Source: Coleophoma eucalyptorum (lineage: Eukaryota; Ascomycota; Leotiomycetes; Helotiales; Dermateaceae). From it: 64,000 nt of DNA. Shown here piece after piece: positions 21,369 to 32,873 of the stretch. The stretch is taken from assembly GCA_026120035.1 (NCBI GenBank), contig JALRME010000001.1:571909-635908 (forward strand), read 5' to 3'. Position 1 is the first letter of the stretch; each line of letters starts with the position of its first letter. A model generated the notes under the pieces. The model saw only the letters and a list, made by a program, of their open reading frames with translations. It had not been told where the DNA came from and ran no database searches. A program made the position numbers and the translations under genes.

Positions 21369-24151
21369 CTTGTTGGTCGATGGTTCAGCGGCGTTCTTAA
21401 CTGTCGATGGCAAAGTGATTAGAAAGATCTGTTGTGAAAACTTTCAGGATCGAGGCATGACGAAGATAGTAAAGGAAGATGCGATTTAGCTATGTACCGC
21501 TAAGATTTTCATGCTATGTTAGACTATAACGCTACAACGCCACACGTGAGAGCATCAATTTGATGCGCGTCAATCCAGTGCGCGTAGTTGTGGTCGAAAT
21601 TCAATTGAAGTTCGATGCTTCGTGTCTGACGCGAACGCCTGGCGACTTAAATGATACCGGGCGAGCACTAGACAGGAAACTCAGTCTAGCATAATAGATT
21701 AGTTTGCAGTTATCCTTCAATCTGTTTCTTATAGAAGAACTTTCGACTGATATCTAGCTGAGAAGCTTTATATAATGTTTTATGCAAGACCTACGACTAA
21801 GTCGTCTACGGCGAAGTCAAGCAGTTCGTCGCTTAAATTGTGAGGCGAGGGACCCAGAAGAAAGAGCCACAACTGGTATTCACAAATGCATTGCTGTAAA
21901 AATTCAAACGCTATTCTAAAATTTCCTTTAAGGAGACGGGATTCTGTAACTGAGGTTCTCAAAAGGACTTATGGGAGTTGATTCCTTGCTATTGAAAGGA
22001 CAACAGTGGTAAGAAGCACTGCAATCAAATCAAGTGCATGCATTAGGATGGCACCCGCATCAAAGCAATCTTCATGTTCTAGCAACAAGATCTTTCATTT
22101 CAGCAACAGACTAAGACGTAGGTTTCTCAAACCAAAGAATAAATGGGTTTGGTTTTTGGCAACAGATGTCACGACGTTTCTCAATGCGTTCCAATTGCTA
22201 GCAGGAATGTTGATTTTTGATTCAAAGCCACTTTTATCCCATTTTTGTACCTTGAACTGAACCATATTTACAATGACAGCCAAAGGAAAAACTAGACAAA
22301 TTTACATACAAGTTTTCAGATTCACTGAATTAATAACTGCCCTACTTCTAATCTACACCAACTTGGAGCAAGAGTACGATATACATTCGCACATTGTTAT
22401 TGTTTTGACTATTATTACAAAGCATCAATCCCACATGATGCTCTCGCTATTAGTATCTTAGATTTGTCAAAGATTGAGATGTGCTAGGCACTTGCCCAAT
22501 GCGTTTCATTTTCCCTACTTAGTTCCAAATTGATGGACCTGAGATGTCGATGCCACCGATGCCACTTACCTTAAATCGGGGTAGCAGTGAACATATACTT
22601 TCAACATCCAACTAGAACATACACTGAGATTTTCGCTTAAGACCGATTCTATTTCCAGACAGTCAGCCATTGCTTGGTGGTAGTCGGCTTTCTTTTCCTT
22701 CTCGAATTGGGTGGAAGTTGGATCATGTTGTCGAATTTGGATATGCACAAGGCCTCTTCAGAGGACCTAGCAGTGATCAAGAATCATCCGGAAACTTTAC
22801 GCTTTCAAAAGATTTGAAGGAACTTGTCTGAACAGGGTGGCGTATCTATATACCAAAATCTCAATGCCAGAATGCCGTGGCTGATTTTCTGAAGGCTGCT
22901 GCTGCGCACTTATCTTGTGGATGCGAGAAGCCTGGTAGCCAATACTGCTTCGGTGACTACGAGAAATCGGATTCCTTGGAGGGCAAAGAAAGAGGCTTGC
23001 AACTGGCATATACCAAGGCAATATTCTCCAGGCTCCGCGAATAGAGCCTTGTCTGCCTTGATCTGTTAAGCACTAAGGTTGGCTAGACTGGACCACAAGA
23101 CTTTCCTGTTCACAAAACAATTCATTCACAGAGGATACGCAATACTTCTCAGTAAGACGACATTCTGTCCGTGGTCTCACTCTTACCTGGACGAGAATAT
23201 CTCTGACTATCCGTTGGCGCACAGAATTATCGGGAATATGGTCAACAGCAGGATCTATCTACCAGAAGACGTCTAAAGTGATTCGAAGGAATGGGGATTA
23301 TGAAAAGTCGGCGGTGATAGTCCAAAGCCTTAAATGCGAACCTTTACGTGAAGGAATAGAAATGAGCAGGTGCTGACTAAGTCTGCAGGTAGGGCAACGT
23401 CGGCGAAGCCGTGTAGTCACGAAGCCCCCTTGGCTGTCTAATAGTAGATGGATCAACTTCCCACCTAGGAGTTATGTCGGTGAATTCAAGATCCAATGAT
23501 AAGGCTCCTATGCAGTCTCTGTGAGACTTTGGAAGATGCCATGGGTTCAGCTGCCGGTGCGCTGCCCGTCGGTGGTGAATGTCCGCATTCCAAGGACAAC
23601 CCGACTAGGCAACGCACGTTCTATGGCCCTTCAAAGCGACTTGGGATGGGGTCGTTCCAATCACTTTTACAAAGCCGTGCTACTGTCCAAGACTGTGCCC
23701 CTCACACCATCCCCTTATTATTTATGGTGTTGCTAGTGGAGATGCCGGGCGCCCGACTCAGCCTTGACAGGCTTTCTTGGAGGTGGTTAAGGCAAGGCAG
23801 ACCGGAATCAGCCAACCAATCAAAATCGTCTACACCATTGCTGTGTCCAAGCATCGTTCTTGCTATCAGTCAGGATGGTAAATGATATCCACCTGCCTTA
23901 AATGTCGTCTTTTACTATTTGCTATAACAATTGCGGCTCGAGACCAGTCTCTTTCCTCTCACCTTGATGGGCTAAATGAATAACCGTACCATGTGAGGCT
24001 GTCAAACAGTGGCTATGGCATAGCTTCAACTGTGCTCACCAGACTCCCCACGACCAGCGTTTATGATACTCAGATTTAAACCTCTCAGATACTTGTTCAT
24101 AGGAAAGACATCCGTTTTCTTTGGTTAAAACATACATATCATACCCTAGCA
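21369..24151. other. gene-poor interval of about 2.8 kb
   Basis: AT-rich. Only short overlapping open frames occur, the longest being 23496-23885 on the plus strand without recognisable domains. Fragments at 22.8-23.3 kb (plus) can be read in pieces between stops and may be an old decayed gene, but I cannot assign a family. No inverted or direct terminal repeats were spotted. Confidence 0.45.
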
Positions 24152-26732
24152 ATGGCCTTGAGTTTCCGAGCACCAAGCCATCTGCATTCTATGCTGAAAA
24201 ACTCCACTTACAAGAATTACCGTTATGCTCCGGCAAATACAGCACCGTCCTCGTCTAGGCTACCTACATTCGAATTTACAGACTCGAATGGAAATGAAAT
24301 ACCCAGAACAATTCCAGGTACATGGCCAGAAGATGCTGAGAGAATAGGACAACAGATTTCTGTACCAAAAAGACTACCTCCTCCTCCTCCACTTAGTTCA
24401 TCATCCCAACAAAGAATACCAAGCCCGGCTCAGACTCCAGCAACTGTCGAGTATCAATCGCCTCAGAGGAATTATCCAGCAGCAAAACGAAGTCATTTTG
24501 GGGGTTCGAAAGTCTCAAGTCAAATAGATCAATCCGGTTTACAGCCATCCCAACGGCACAGTGACGATGATCTTTTCTTCGATGCCCTGTCTGGGAACTC
24601 ACAGGGTGATAGTATGGTAGCGGTAGTACCGGTAGCACAACAAAGTCAAGGACATGCTTCGCAAACACCTGGGCCACATCAAAACGGCCGAAAAAGCTCA
24701 GTACGAACAAATGTGTCAAACGACCCTCTTGAAGCCGTACAAGCAACAAGTTGGCGAGATTTAGACGCACCGAAAGAGCTTCTTCATTCAATTGAGACAA
24801 CAAGTCAAGAAATTAAAGATCTTCTCAACTCATCCATTACAAGCGTAGCTAATAAACAGGCACAATCTCACGAACCGGAAGAACTAGTGGAATCGAACTC
24901 AGCAAAAAATAGTACCTCCATACCTTCTCTTGATTCTGGCTATGGTTCAGCAACTCCGGAACCTGAGAAGAAATCCAAAGGAAAGAAGGCACTTGGTGGT
25001 TTTGCTTCGCTGTTTCGATGGAAAGATGGCAGATCCCTCCCGTCGATTACAGACGCCATTGGTTCTAGCTCGACCGGTATGGTTATTGCATTGCCTCCAG
25101 TCTGGCAATTGCCATCAGATCCAACTCCCAAGAGAAAAGCTGTCGCGGTAACAGAGACGAGTTCCTCGACTCCTGCATCCATAGTTGTCCCAGAACCCCA
25201 ACAAGATCCCTCAGTATCGTAAGTTATTAAAATTACAACTAGAGAAACATGTTAATTGCTGCAAGGGAGTGCGTATCCTGCCTTGAAGATTTCAACTCCG
25301 CTCAGGTGATCAAACTGTCTTGTCACAGCTACTGCCAACCCTGTTTCCAAGCTCTTATAAGGTATGGCAGATGCTTCAAGGAAAAACATAGCTGATTTGT
25401 AACAGGACAGCTCTTGCATCAGAAGCCCAGTGGCCACCAAAGTGTTGTCTGAATCCAATCCTCTCTGATACCGTAGTTATGCATCTTCCGTTTGATCTCG
25501 TACGCAAATATACATTAAAGGACATGGAAATGAGTGTCCCAGTTGCAGAACGTGTATATTGTTCTCGAGCAAACTGCAATCTATGGATACCACCTAAAAA
25601 TATTTCCAAAGCCTCAGGCTCAGCAAAATGCGTTTCCTGCAAACAGAAGACCTGTAGCATTTGCCGAGGTCAAGCACACAATGGACAAGATTGCCCAGAT
25701 GATCCAAGTCTTCGAGCCACAAACGAACTTGCAGAGGCTCAGGGATGGAAACAATGTTATAGCTGCCACGCTTATGTGGAGCACAATACCGGGTGCCGAC
25801 ATATGACTTGTCGGTGTAAAGCTGAGTTCTGTTACGTCTGTGGTCTACGTTGGTGGACCTGTAGCTGCACAGAATCAGATCTGGTAACAGTTCGGACGAG
25901 GAATCATAATCGTCGTGAGGCTGCAGCTGCCACAATAGCAAGAGAAGAAGCTGCTGCTGCTGCGCGAGATGCAGAAGAAAGAGAGTTGGTCCGTATGGTT
26001 GAGGAGTTCGAGAGGCAAGAAGCTGAAAGACAAGCACGCGAAGCTGAGCGAGAACGTCTCGAGGCTGCAAGACGAGCAGAAGAAGAACGGCGAAGACAGG
26101 AGGAGCAACGCATTGCTCGGGTTCACTGGCGATTTTCAAACTTTAAGACTGAGCTCGAAAGCCTACATGATATCCAACGAGTCCTCATCGCCGAGCGACA
26201 CGAATTTGAAGACGACTGTCTCCGTCGTGAGTTCGAGAATGAGGATGAGTCATCGCAGCTTCGCTATACTGCCAAAGCACAGCTTTGTCTTGCAGAGTCG
26301 CAGTCGAGACTCTCAGATGCTAACTACCGATTGAAAACGGAGTATCAGGCTCGAAAGGCTGAAGCACGGAATATCGACAAAAAATACTATCAAGACTTGG
26401 TCACATTTTACAACGGCAAAGAAGGTGCACATGAGAGTGTTGGTAACGCCTTCGAGAAGCATAGAGTCGAGGAGGAAAAGGCGTTTGCGAATTGGTACAA
26501 GGTGAGGGAAGCAGAGTTGCACACTATGGCTGAGAAAGAGAAGCAAGAAATGGTTCGACTAGGCGAGGTACAGAAGTCAGAGAGAAGGAAGAGAGATAAT
26601 GAGTATTCTGAAAAGAGGGAGATGTGGACTAAGAGATGTGGTGCCGATATGCATTGGGTAGATGCAGTTATTGCAGAAAGAGAGCGGTCACTAAATAGCA
26701 TGGAGCAGGAGGCATATGTCAGGAACAGCTAG
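24152..26732 (+). CDS. RBR-type (RING-IBR-RING) E3 ubiquitin ligase
   Basis: Three exons: 24152-25218, 25266-25361 and 25406-26732 (2490 nt, 829 residues). The first 355 residues are low-complexity with a polyproline stretch and an LDSGYGS motif. RING1 starts at residue 358 (ECVSCLEDF, SCHSYCQPC) and is rebuilt exactly by the two introns. The IBR covers about 440-484 (YCSRANCNLWI, CVSCKQKTCSIC). RING2 covers 505-542 (CYSCHAYVEHNTGCRHMTC, then FCYVC), with the expected catalytic Cys518 in GCRHMTC. RBR enzymes load ubiquitin onto this Cys before passing it to the substrate. The last 280 residues form a long Glu/Arg/Ala coiled coil, probably for self-association or substrate contact. This layout is common in filamentous ascomycetes; the substrate is unknown. 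Confidence 0.92.
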
Positions 26733-27274
26733 GTCATGAATGGGTTGGATTTAGTGCTTGACTCTTATAATTTAGGGTTGGTATTTAGAATCTGAAATAG
26801 TGGTTGTTTCTTATAAATATCTATATACCTAAATACCCAAGAGAGCTAGGACGGAAGGGGGATCACAGTGGATGGATAGCACCATAGAAAATTGCTGCAA
26901 GATACATTATAGTCGGTGAGGAGTGGTATGCACATTATCTTTTGGAGTATCACGAAACTGAAAACAATATTCATTGTGCAATGTCAAATTGTCTCTTTCA
27001 CAATCAAAGTTCTGTATCCTGATAGTCACCCGAGTATATATAGTATATATACCTTAACTTAGCCAACCGGCCTGAACATCTTCGTGCCATTCTCGCGTAA
27101 GCGGGGCAACGCCAGACACGTCTCCCAGCAGTTCGGCTTCGCGACATCATTTCCTCTCTCCTGGTACTCACTGCCTTCAACACCACCAGTTTTTGAAGCA
27201 CCCATTTTGGACACAGCGTAATCCTGACTTGCAGATCCTATCACACATCATGATTACGCAACCAGCGAACAGCC
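26733..27274. other. intergenic interval
   Basis: Sequence between two genes on the same strand, with AT-rich TATATA stretches around 27035-27055. Nothing else is visible. Confidence 0.5.
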
Positions 27275-29041
27275 ATGGCAGACGACAGAAGCAGAAGAGA
27301 CGCTGAAATATTAATCCACACTGCAGCACCAAGTCGAGGACAAGATGATGCTCGATACCGATCATTCGCAAGGGCATTCTTCAATTTCGAGCCTAGCAAG
27401 CGTATAAGACTGGCGGGTGTGCATGAGGACGCGCAGGATGCGGTACTCGACGAGCAGGCTGGCAGTCAACTGCAGGATGAGCTACACCTTTCAACTCAGG
27501 AGCGGCCAGGCTCAGAATCATACCGGCCTGAGGGCATGAGGGAGGATGCGGCATCTACACAGTACTCTACGCAATATACCTTCGAACCTGAGGATTTTGT
27601 GAGTCAGGAACATGTCGGAAATCAGCGAGGGCTGTCTTTCGTACAGGACCGAAATATGCGACGAACGAGTATGTCGTTGGTGATAGAATCTCCCCAGCTG
27701 TCATTCAGCAGTATCATGGATAATGCAGACTCGCCACCTTTGCGATTTTCCCGTCGAGTCACGCCCGCGAGAGAGCCCGAAAGAAGTAGTCAAACCTCAG
27801 AAGATTCTAGCTGGCGAGCTCCGCCGAGTGTGGTAGATGACTCTCAGCCTGAAGCTGTGAAGACAAAGAAATTACTTTCTTCTCCTACTAGAGTACTAGA
27901 CCTTTATCTTCAGCACTTTAATACCCCAGAACCATCATCATCTGTTCCCAGGAGGAGTGGTAGATTGGCTGCTAGGCAGACAACGTTGTGTGTCTCCTCT
28001 TCAATGGATGCCGTAGCTTCGTCTCAATCTTCCAACGAACAAAACAATGTTCAATCCTCTCCACCATTTATTAGAGAGTCAAGTAAAAGTCCTTTGGGCC
28101 TTCCAATTCCGCTCCCACTATCTAGAGACGTTGCAGATGTGACTTTAGAGTCGCCTACGATGATGCATGGCTCATCTTCAATATCGTCAAGAAGAACAGC
28201 ACTCAGTCCTTTGCAGGAATTATCTCGAAATCGCAGTTCTTTTGCTAGTAGAGCTTCTCAATCCTTCGAGTCGGAGCGCGTCCCTGATTCAATCGTCAGA
28301 TCTGCTTCTGCTCCGGCCATAACTCCAAGAGAACATGGTGTGGAAATTCCAAAGACCGTCCAGCGCACTGTCCCAGAATCTCCATCCTTGAAACGACGCC
28401 ATACAGATCCTGATTTCACGGCACATCTCTCATCTTCTCCGGAATTACATGATCTCTCAAGAAGTTCACCAAACACTCAACATGCAAACAAACGACTGTG
28501 CTTTCCAAATGCACCAGAACAGAGTCCAACGTGTGCAACTAACCAAAAGAAAGGCAGGCCGTTGAAATCCACCCCACCTCTTCTAAGTGCTGCAGATCTC
28601 AATAGCTATTACATTGAAATACGACCGCCAGCTCCGCCCGCGTCAACTGCGCATTTGACTCCTAGCTCACTCATCACCAAATCTTTGGAAGGCCTAGCCC
28701 AAAGGATGAGACTGCCCGTACTCTTCAAACCAAGAGAGCAAACGCGAGCTCTGAGACCATTAGAACGTGGCTACTGGCGTGTGAACTGGCAGTTATGGAC
28801 ACCGGGGCTCAGAGAGCGAAACTGGAGCTGTCTATCCAACTACGTGGGAAAAGGGGGTGCGGGATGGGGTGTTTGGTGTACACGAGATGAGGACTTCAGG
28901 ATGTTTCGGGTCTATTGCTGGGGTCAGATTGTCGGCCATATCTATTTGCTGTTGTATACATCCAGTGAGTCAAAAATAAGAGGAACAGGGGCTTGTTGGG
29001 TAGATGGCTCTGGGGAGGTGGTTATCACGATGCCTTCCTGA
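27275..29041 (+). CDS. conserved fungal protein of unknown function, aromatic-rich C-terminal module
   Basis: A single uninterrupted frame of 588 residues begins MADDRSRRDAEILIHTAAPS. Residues 1-450 are mostly disordered, Ser/Pro/Arg-rich, with many SP/TP sites, short basic clusters (RRSGRLAAR, KRLCF) and several SSPEL-type acidic patches. This suggests a nuclear, phosphorylated protein. The last 100 residues differ sharply: a Trp/Tyr/Gly-rich module (ERGYWRVNWQLWTPGL, GWGVWCTRDEDF, VYCWGQIVGHIYLLLY) that looks like a compact beta domain. I recall similar ends in other ascomycete hypothetical proteins but no named domain. The ATG at 27275 is the only sensible start. No introns are needed. Confidence 0.75.
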   Translation: MADDRSRRDAEILIHTAAPSRGQDDARYRSFARAFFNFEPSKRIRLAGVHEDAQDAVLDEQAGSQLQDELHLSTQERPGSESYRPEGMREDAASTQYSTQYTFEPEDFVSQEHVGNQRGLSFVQDRNMRRTSMSLVIESPQLSFSSIMDNADSPPLRFSRRVTPAREPERSSQTSEDSSWRAPPSVVDDSQPEAVKTKKLLSSPTRVLDLYLQHFNTPEPSSSVPRRSGRLAARQTTLCVSSSMDAVASSQSSNEQNNVQSSPPFIRESSKSPLGLPIPLPLSRDVADVTLESPTMMHGSSSISSRRTALSPLQELSRNRSSFASRASQSFESERVPDSIVRSASAPAITPREHGVEIPKTVQRTVPESPSLKRRHTDPDFTAHLSSSPELHDLSRSSPNTQHANKRLCFPNAPEQSPTCATNQKKGRPLKSTPPLLSAADLNSYYIEIRPPAPPASTAHLTPSSLITKSLEGLAQRMRLPVLFKPREQTRALRPLERGYWRVNWQLWTPGLRERNWSCLSNYVGKGGAGWGVWCTRDEDFRMFRVYCWGQIVGHIYLLLYTSSESKIRGTGACWVDGSGEVVITMPS

Positions 29042-29350
29042 ATTAGAGAGTCAAAGTCAATATCATCCTCCATAACTATTCCTATTGGGCCAGAAATGCA
29101 CAGTATTTAGAACAGTGGATGGAAGAATTGAATATTGAATTTTCTAACCTGCCCGGCCTACCATTATTAATTGGCACAACTGCTTTTTAAGGCAGCGCTT
29201 AATTACAATAAATTCTTGATCCATTCAAGGTAAACGGCATCGTCTCTCATGTGTACTCCTTCGCCCAATTAGCTATATAGTCCTCTAAAAACGCCAAATT
29301 TCAGACCCGCTAACCGCTAAATCTCAACCTAACAACAAGTCAATAATCTC

Positions 29351-29884
29351 TCATGCCTCAATAACGCTTCTCCTCTTCACACTCTTCCGTGGGATCGGCG
29401 GAATCGTCTCACCATCTAGGTCTCTGGACACCGGGGACCGAACGGTAAAGAGCGGCTCGGGCATTAGCATCGCATTCTCGCCCTCGAGTTCCGCAACGGC
29501 AGGATGCTCCTCTCGTACCGACTCCTCCGAGCTCGCTGTCATGGGCGAGACGGTATCATTTGGCGACATCTCCTCACCCCCACTGGCACTGGCACCTAAT
29601 CCGGCTGATGAAGATTCCTCATAAGGCGGAGGCGACAGCACGAATTCTGAGTCGCCGGGCATTTCAAAAACGTTGGGATTCGGGATTTCTTGGGAGTAGA
29701 TTTCCACGGGCGTCGGGCAGTTCACATCTTCTGACGAGCTGGCGCCGGTGATTGTGCTTGCGTTGTCGTCTAGGCCTCCTTCTTTCTCGGCGGCGAGCTT
29801 CGCCTCGGTTTTCTTAGCCGTGTGCTTCATGTACGCTTTTCGCCCTGCTGTGGCGGCAGCCGTGGCGAGGAGGAGGACGACCAT
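29351..29884 (-). CDS. small hypothetical protein with N-terminal hydrophobic anchor
   Basis: A single frame of 177 residues with an ATG start (MVVLLLATAAATAGRKAYMK). The first 14 residues are hydrophobic and followed by basic residues, fitting a short membrane anchor or mitochondrial outer-membrane type signal. The rest is acidic and Ser/Pro-rich with a PPPYEE motif, which could bind WW domains, and a basic C-terminus (RKSVKRRS). A TATATAT sequence lies about 190 bp upstream at 30071-30077. I do not recognise the family. GC content and codon use look like the neighbouring genes, so it is likely real. Confidence 0.6.
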   Translation of the reverse strand: MVVLLLATAAATAGRKAYMKHTAKKTEAKLAAEKEGGLDDNASTITGASSSEDVNCPTPVEIYSQEIPNPNVFEMPGDSEFVLSPPPYEESSSAGLGASASGGEEMSPNDTVSPMTASSEESVREEHPAVAELEGENAMLMPEPLFTVRSPVSRDLDGETIPPIPRKSVKRRSVIEA

Positions 29885-32366
29885 TTTTGTGGTTTGCTGT
29901 TGCTATTATTGTTGCCGGTAAGAATATGCTATTAATGAAGCGTGGCAAGTCTCTGCTTCTGATCGCTGTGGTCTGTGATCTGTGATCTGGTGGAGTTATG
30001 CGGAGTATAGTTGATTGAATATGTACACACACAAGAGCTTCGGGATTACACAGGGGAATCTTTCCTCCCTTATATATTTACGTTGATCCTAGCCGGTGGT
30101 CCACCTTCATCTTATACGATTTCCATACCCTAACAGGGCCTTGATCGTCAGATGGACCGCCGGCTGTGCACATATAATGCAAATATGCACGAGCATGCGG
30201 CGAAGCATCAACTTTGACTTGGCTGCCGAGAGCGAAGCCGACAGCTGCCTCGCACTGCTGTCCCATTTGGGAAAGGGTCGATGGATGAGGGAGTGGAGCT
30301 TTGTTGTTCCGCTCCGGTGCAGCTGTGTGTCTCCAGTAGAACGTCAAATATTATGTTACTTTGTCTTTGGCTCTTCCACTTTCCTCCAGGAGGGGATGGA
30401 ATGAGAGATTATTCTCCGTGATTCTGCCTTGATCTACACTGACCAAGATGGAGAGGAGGGAATTGGAGACTATTTTCTATGAGTCTGCCTTCACCTACAC
30501 TGGTCAAGAAAGTAGATTTGGAATTCTTGCTATTTTACAGCCAAGCCTCAACCCTACGCCAGCCTCACATCAGCGCTGTCTCCGGATGCATAACCCTGCT
30601 CGCAGTCACTTTCTCTGCACCAGACCACTCCTCTCTCGCTGTTCGTCAGGTGTTTTAGTAGCATTGCTGATTCTACAGACTCTGCATTCTGCACCAATTG
30701 GTTCTCCTGACTGTGCTGAGTCTTACAGAACTGAAAAACTTCAAACGAAAACCTACACCTACAATACATTCTCCAAGTCTCCGAACAATATCAACCATAG
30801 AACCCTTGTTAAGAAATGTTACATGCCATTGGTCTCTTTCCACTATATTGTCCCCCCACAAGATCATTAGACGAGTTGGGGTGGAGCTGCAATGAAGGAT
30901 ACCTACCTGTTTGAAATCATTTACGGGTAGTCATTAAGCGAGCACATCAACTGTCTGGGGTAACATAACCAGTCCAGCTTTTCTTATTACTGTTGTTATC
31001 ATGAAGTTTTGGGCCCTTCTAGGGGTTCACTCTAGCTTTATCATTCATACATTTGTAGGCCTTCCCCGGAGGCTGCAAACACCCTTGAGCCCGTTCAGTT
31101 GCGCCAAAGCCTCTGAGAGCATCTGAAATTTCTCTGTTTCTTCAATTGCCAATATCGTCGTACCTGACGGGGAATCTACTCACGATATGTTCTCAATCCT
31201 GTCTACGCTATGCCAATATATTGTGATGGTCTTATAGCTGGACTTGCTGATTTTCATTTCATGTTTGTTTGAGATATCATTGGTTGCCGCGAACACAGCA
31301 ACCTCAATACCGCACAGCCACTCGGAATGTCATCATTGGCGCATCAAGTACCCACCGAAGCTCCATCTTGATTGACGGAATTAAGGCACTGGTGATGCCT
31401 GTAGCAATGATTTTCATTCTGTCCAGTGAAATAATCCGACGGCAGATGTTGGAGACGGGATTATCTCCCGGTTTCTTACCACAGTATCACCCAACAGTGA
31501 CGCATGCCCCATATCAACCTCCATGAATTCCAAATAAATATTCCATCGCTAGTGGATCTGGGGTTCATAGTGGGTATCTTTCTGTTGATAGTGTAGGTTC
31601 GAATACGAGTATGCGTTTCTTTTAACCCCCAATCCAGTTTCTGTTTGTAGCTTTGCTTTGAGGGTTTTAAGTAAGATATCTTGATCACGAAGTCGCCGTA
31701 GGAATATCTACCTTCAACCACCCTGCTTCTGAATTGCACCGAGGCCGACGGGGTCTTTCCCTAGCATTAAGCCGCAAGTCCCGGACCAAGAGGGGAACAG
31801 TCGGTGTGGTAGATAACGGCACGCTGATATGGCGTGCCTGTCGTCAAGCGAAGCGATACCCCATGATACCCTTGAACTTTGCCACCAATTCATATGCAAC
31901 CCCGCTTGTCTCTGAACTCCGAATTCAATATTAGCTTCTAGTGAGGGGCATTCTGTCCGAATGATATTCTCTGTCATCCACTGGATCGCTGCAAGGTCAG
32001 GGAAAGAAGTATAGTACTTGTCAAGTTCGTCTCCCTAGATGTCGCTTAAACTCACATTGGGACACCCAGGCTGAAAATCAGTCAGTTTCGCACGGCAGCT
32101 CTCAACCGCCATAATGAGACTACAAATCTTCCCAAGTTTGAAAAGAAGGCCGGGTTTTCACCCTGCAGGTGAAGTATCTCAAGCTGTGCCTCACCTAGCG
32201 TGAGTTTTGTGCATTACATCTCAGAGCCCGTGAATAAAGTGGGGAGGTCTACGGCACAGGAGGCGTATATATGTACACATAGATACATCAAAAGACCACC
32301 TTCTAATTTCAAAATAGTTACAAACAGCTCAGTTATCCTCCCCAGATCCGCCCAAAGCAAGCAAAG
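29885..32366. other. gene-poor interval with unresolved minus-strand coding traces
   Basis: No supported gene. On the minus strand between about 31.05 and 32.15 kb, several stretches read as plausible protein with possible splice signals between them. One donor-like GTGAGT lies after 32060 and CAG acceptors follow near 31990 and 31720. I could not join them into one frame-consistent model and do not recognise the family. A decayed gene or an unmodelled multi-exon gene are both possible. Confidence 0.4.
32266..32272 (+). promoter_or_regulatory. candidate TATA box of the ABM gene
   Basis: TATATAT lies 95-101 bp upstream of the ATG at 32367, at a position usual for fungal core promoters. Evidence is sequence match only. 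Confidence 0.3.
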
Positions 32367-32873
32367 ATGGCCACTCTACTCCCCGTGCCAAAAGTGGCAT
32401 TCATCGCCCACAACCGATGCTCCTTCAACCCCAAAGACCGCGAGGCTTTCCTCGCGCTCTTCAAGCCCGTCTACGACAAAGTGATCGCAGAGCCCGAATG
32501 TGCCTATTTCCTCATCGGTGAGAGTGTGCAGGAGCCCGGGACGTTCCGGTGGACGGAGGGGTGGACCAAGGATCTTACCTGGTTCATGAGTGTGAGTGGC
32601 ATGCTACCAGTCCAAGGGAGATGATTTTTCTTGGAGGAACGCTATCTTGAGAGCAGCATGACTGATAGAGTGCGTGGCTTCAGGAACAAATCACCAAGAG
32701 TTATTATGAGCCATTCATGAAGGGTGTAGAACCTTTGTTCACGAAAGAACGTAAGCGACCGCAAGTCTTTGGGATGCTGTGAATTCTGCTAAAGAGACCC
32801 TCTAGGTGTTTCGGAGGTGTATACGCCACTTGACCCCTTTAACCAAATCAAGATTGATCTTGGGAACAAGTAA
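32367..32873 (+). CDS. ABM (antibiotic biosynthesis monooxygenase-like) domain protein
   Basis: Three exons: 32367-32591, 32684-32750 and 32806-32873 (360 nt, 119 residues). The short protein has the dimeric ferredoxin-like ABM pattern. A first strand (PKVAFIAHNRCSF) is followed by a helix (FLALFKPVYDKVIAEPEC). Strands follow with FRWTEGWTKDLTWF, then a second helix completed across the exon junction (EQITKSYYEPFMKGVEPLF). The gene stands alone, so no pathway can be deduced; fungal members include quinone-forming monooxygenases and many of unknown role. The family fold is a confident call from pattern, the catalytic activity is not. All introns have GT-AG ends and keep frame. Confidence 0.75.

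Noticed and set aside
31590..31620. GGTTCGAATAC resembling a tRNA T-loop
   Set aside because: No cloverleaf could be folded around it; acceptor and anticodon arms are missing.
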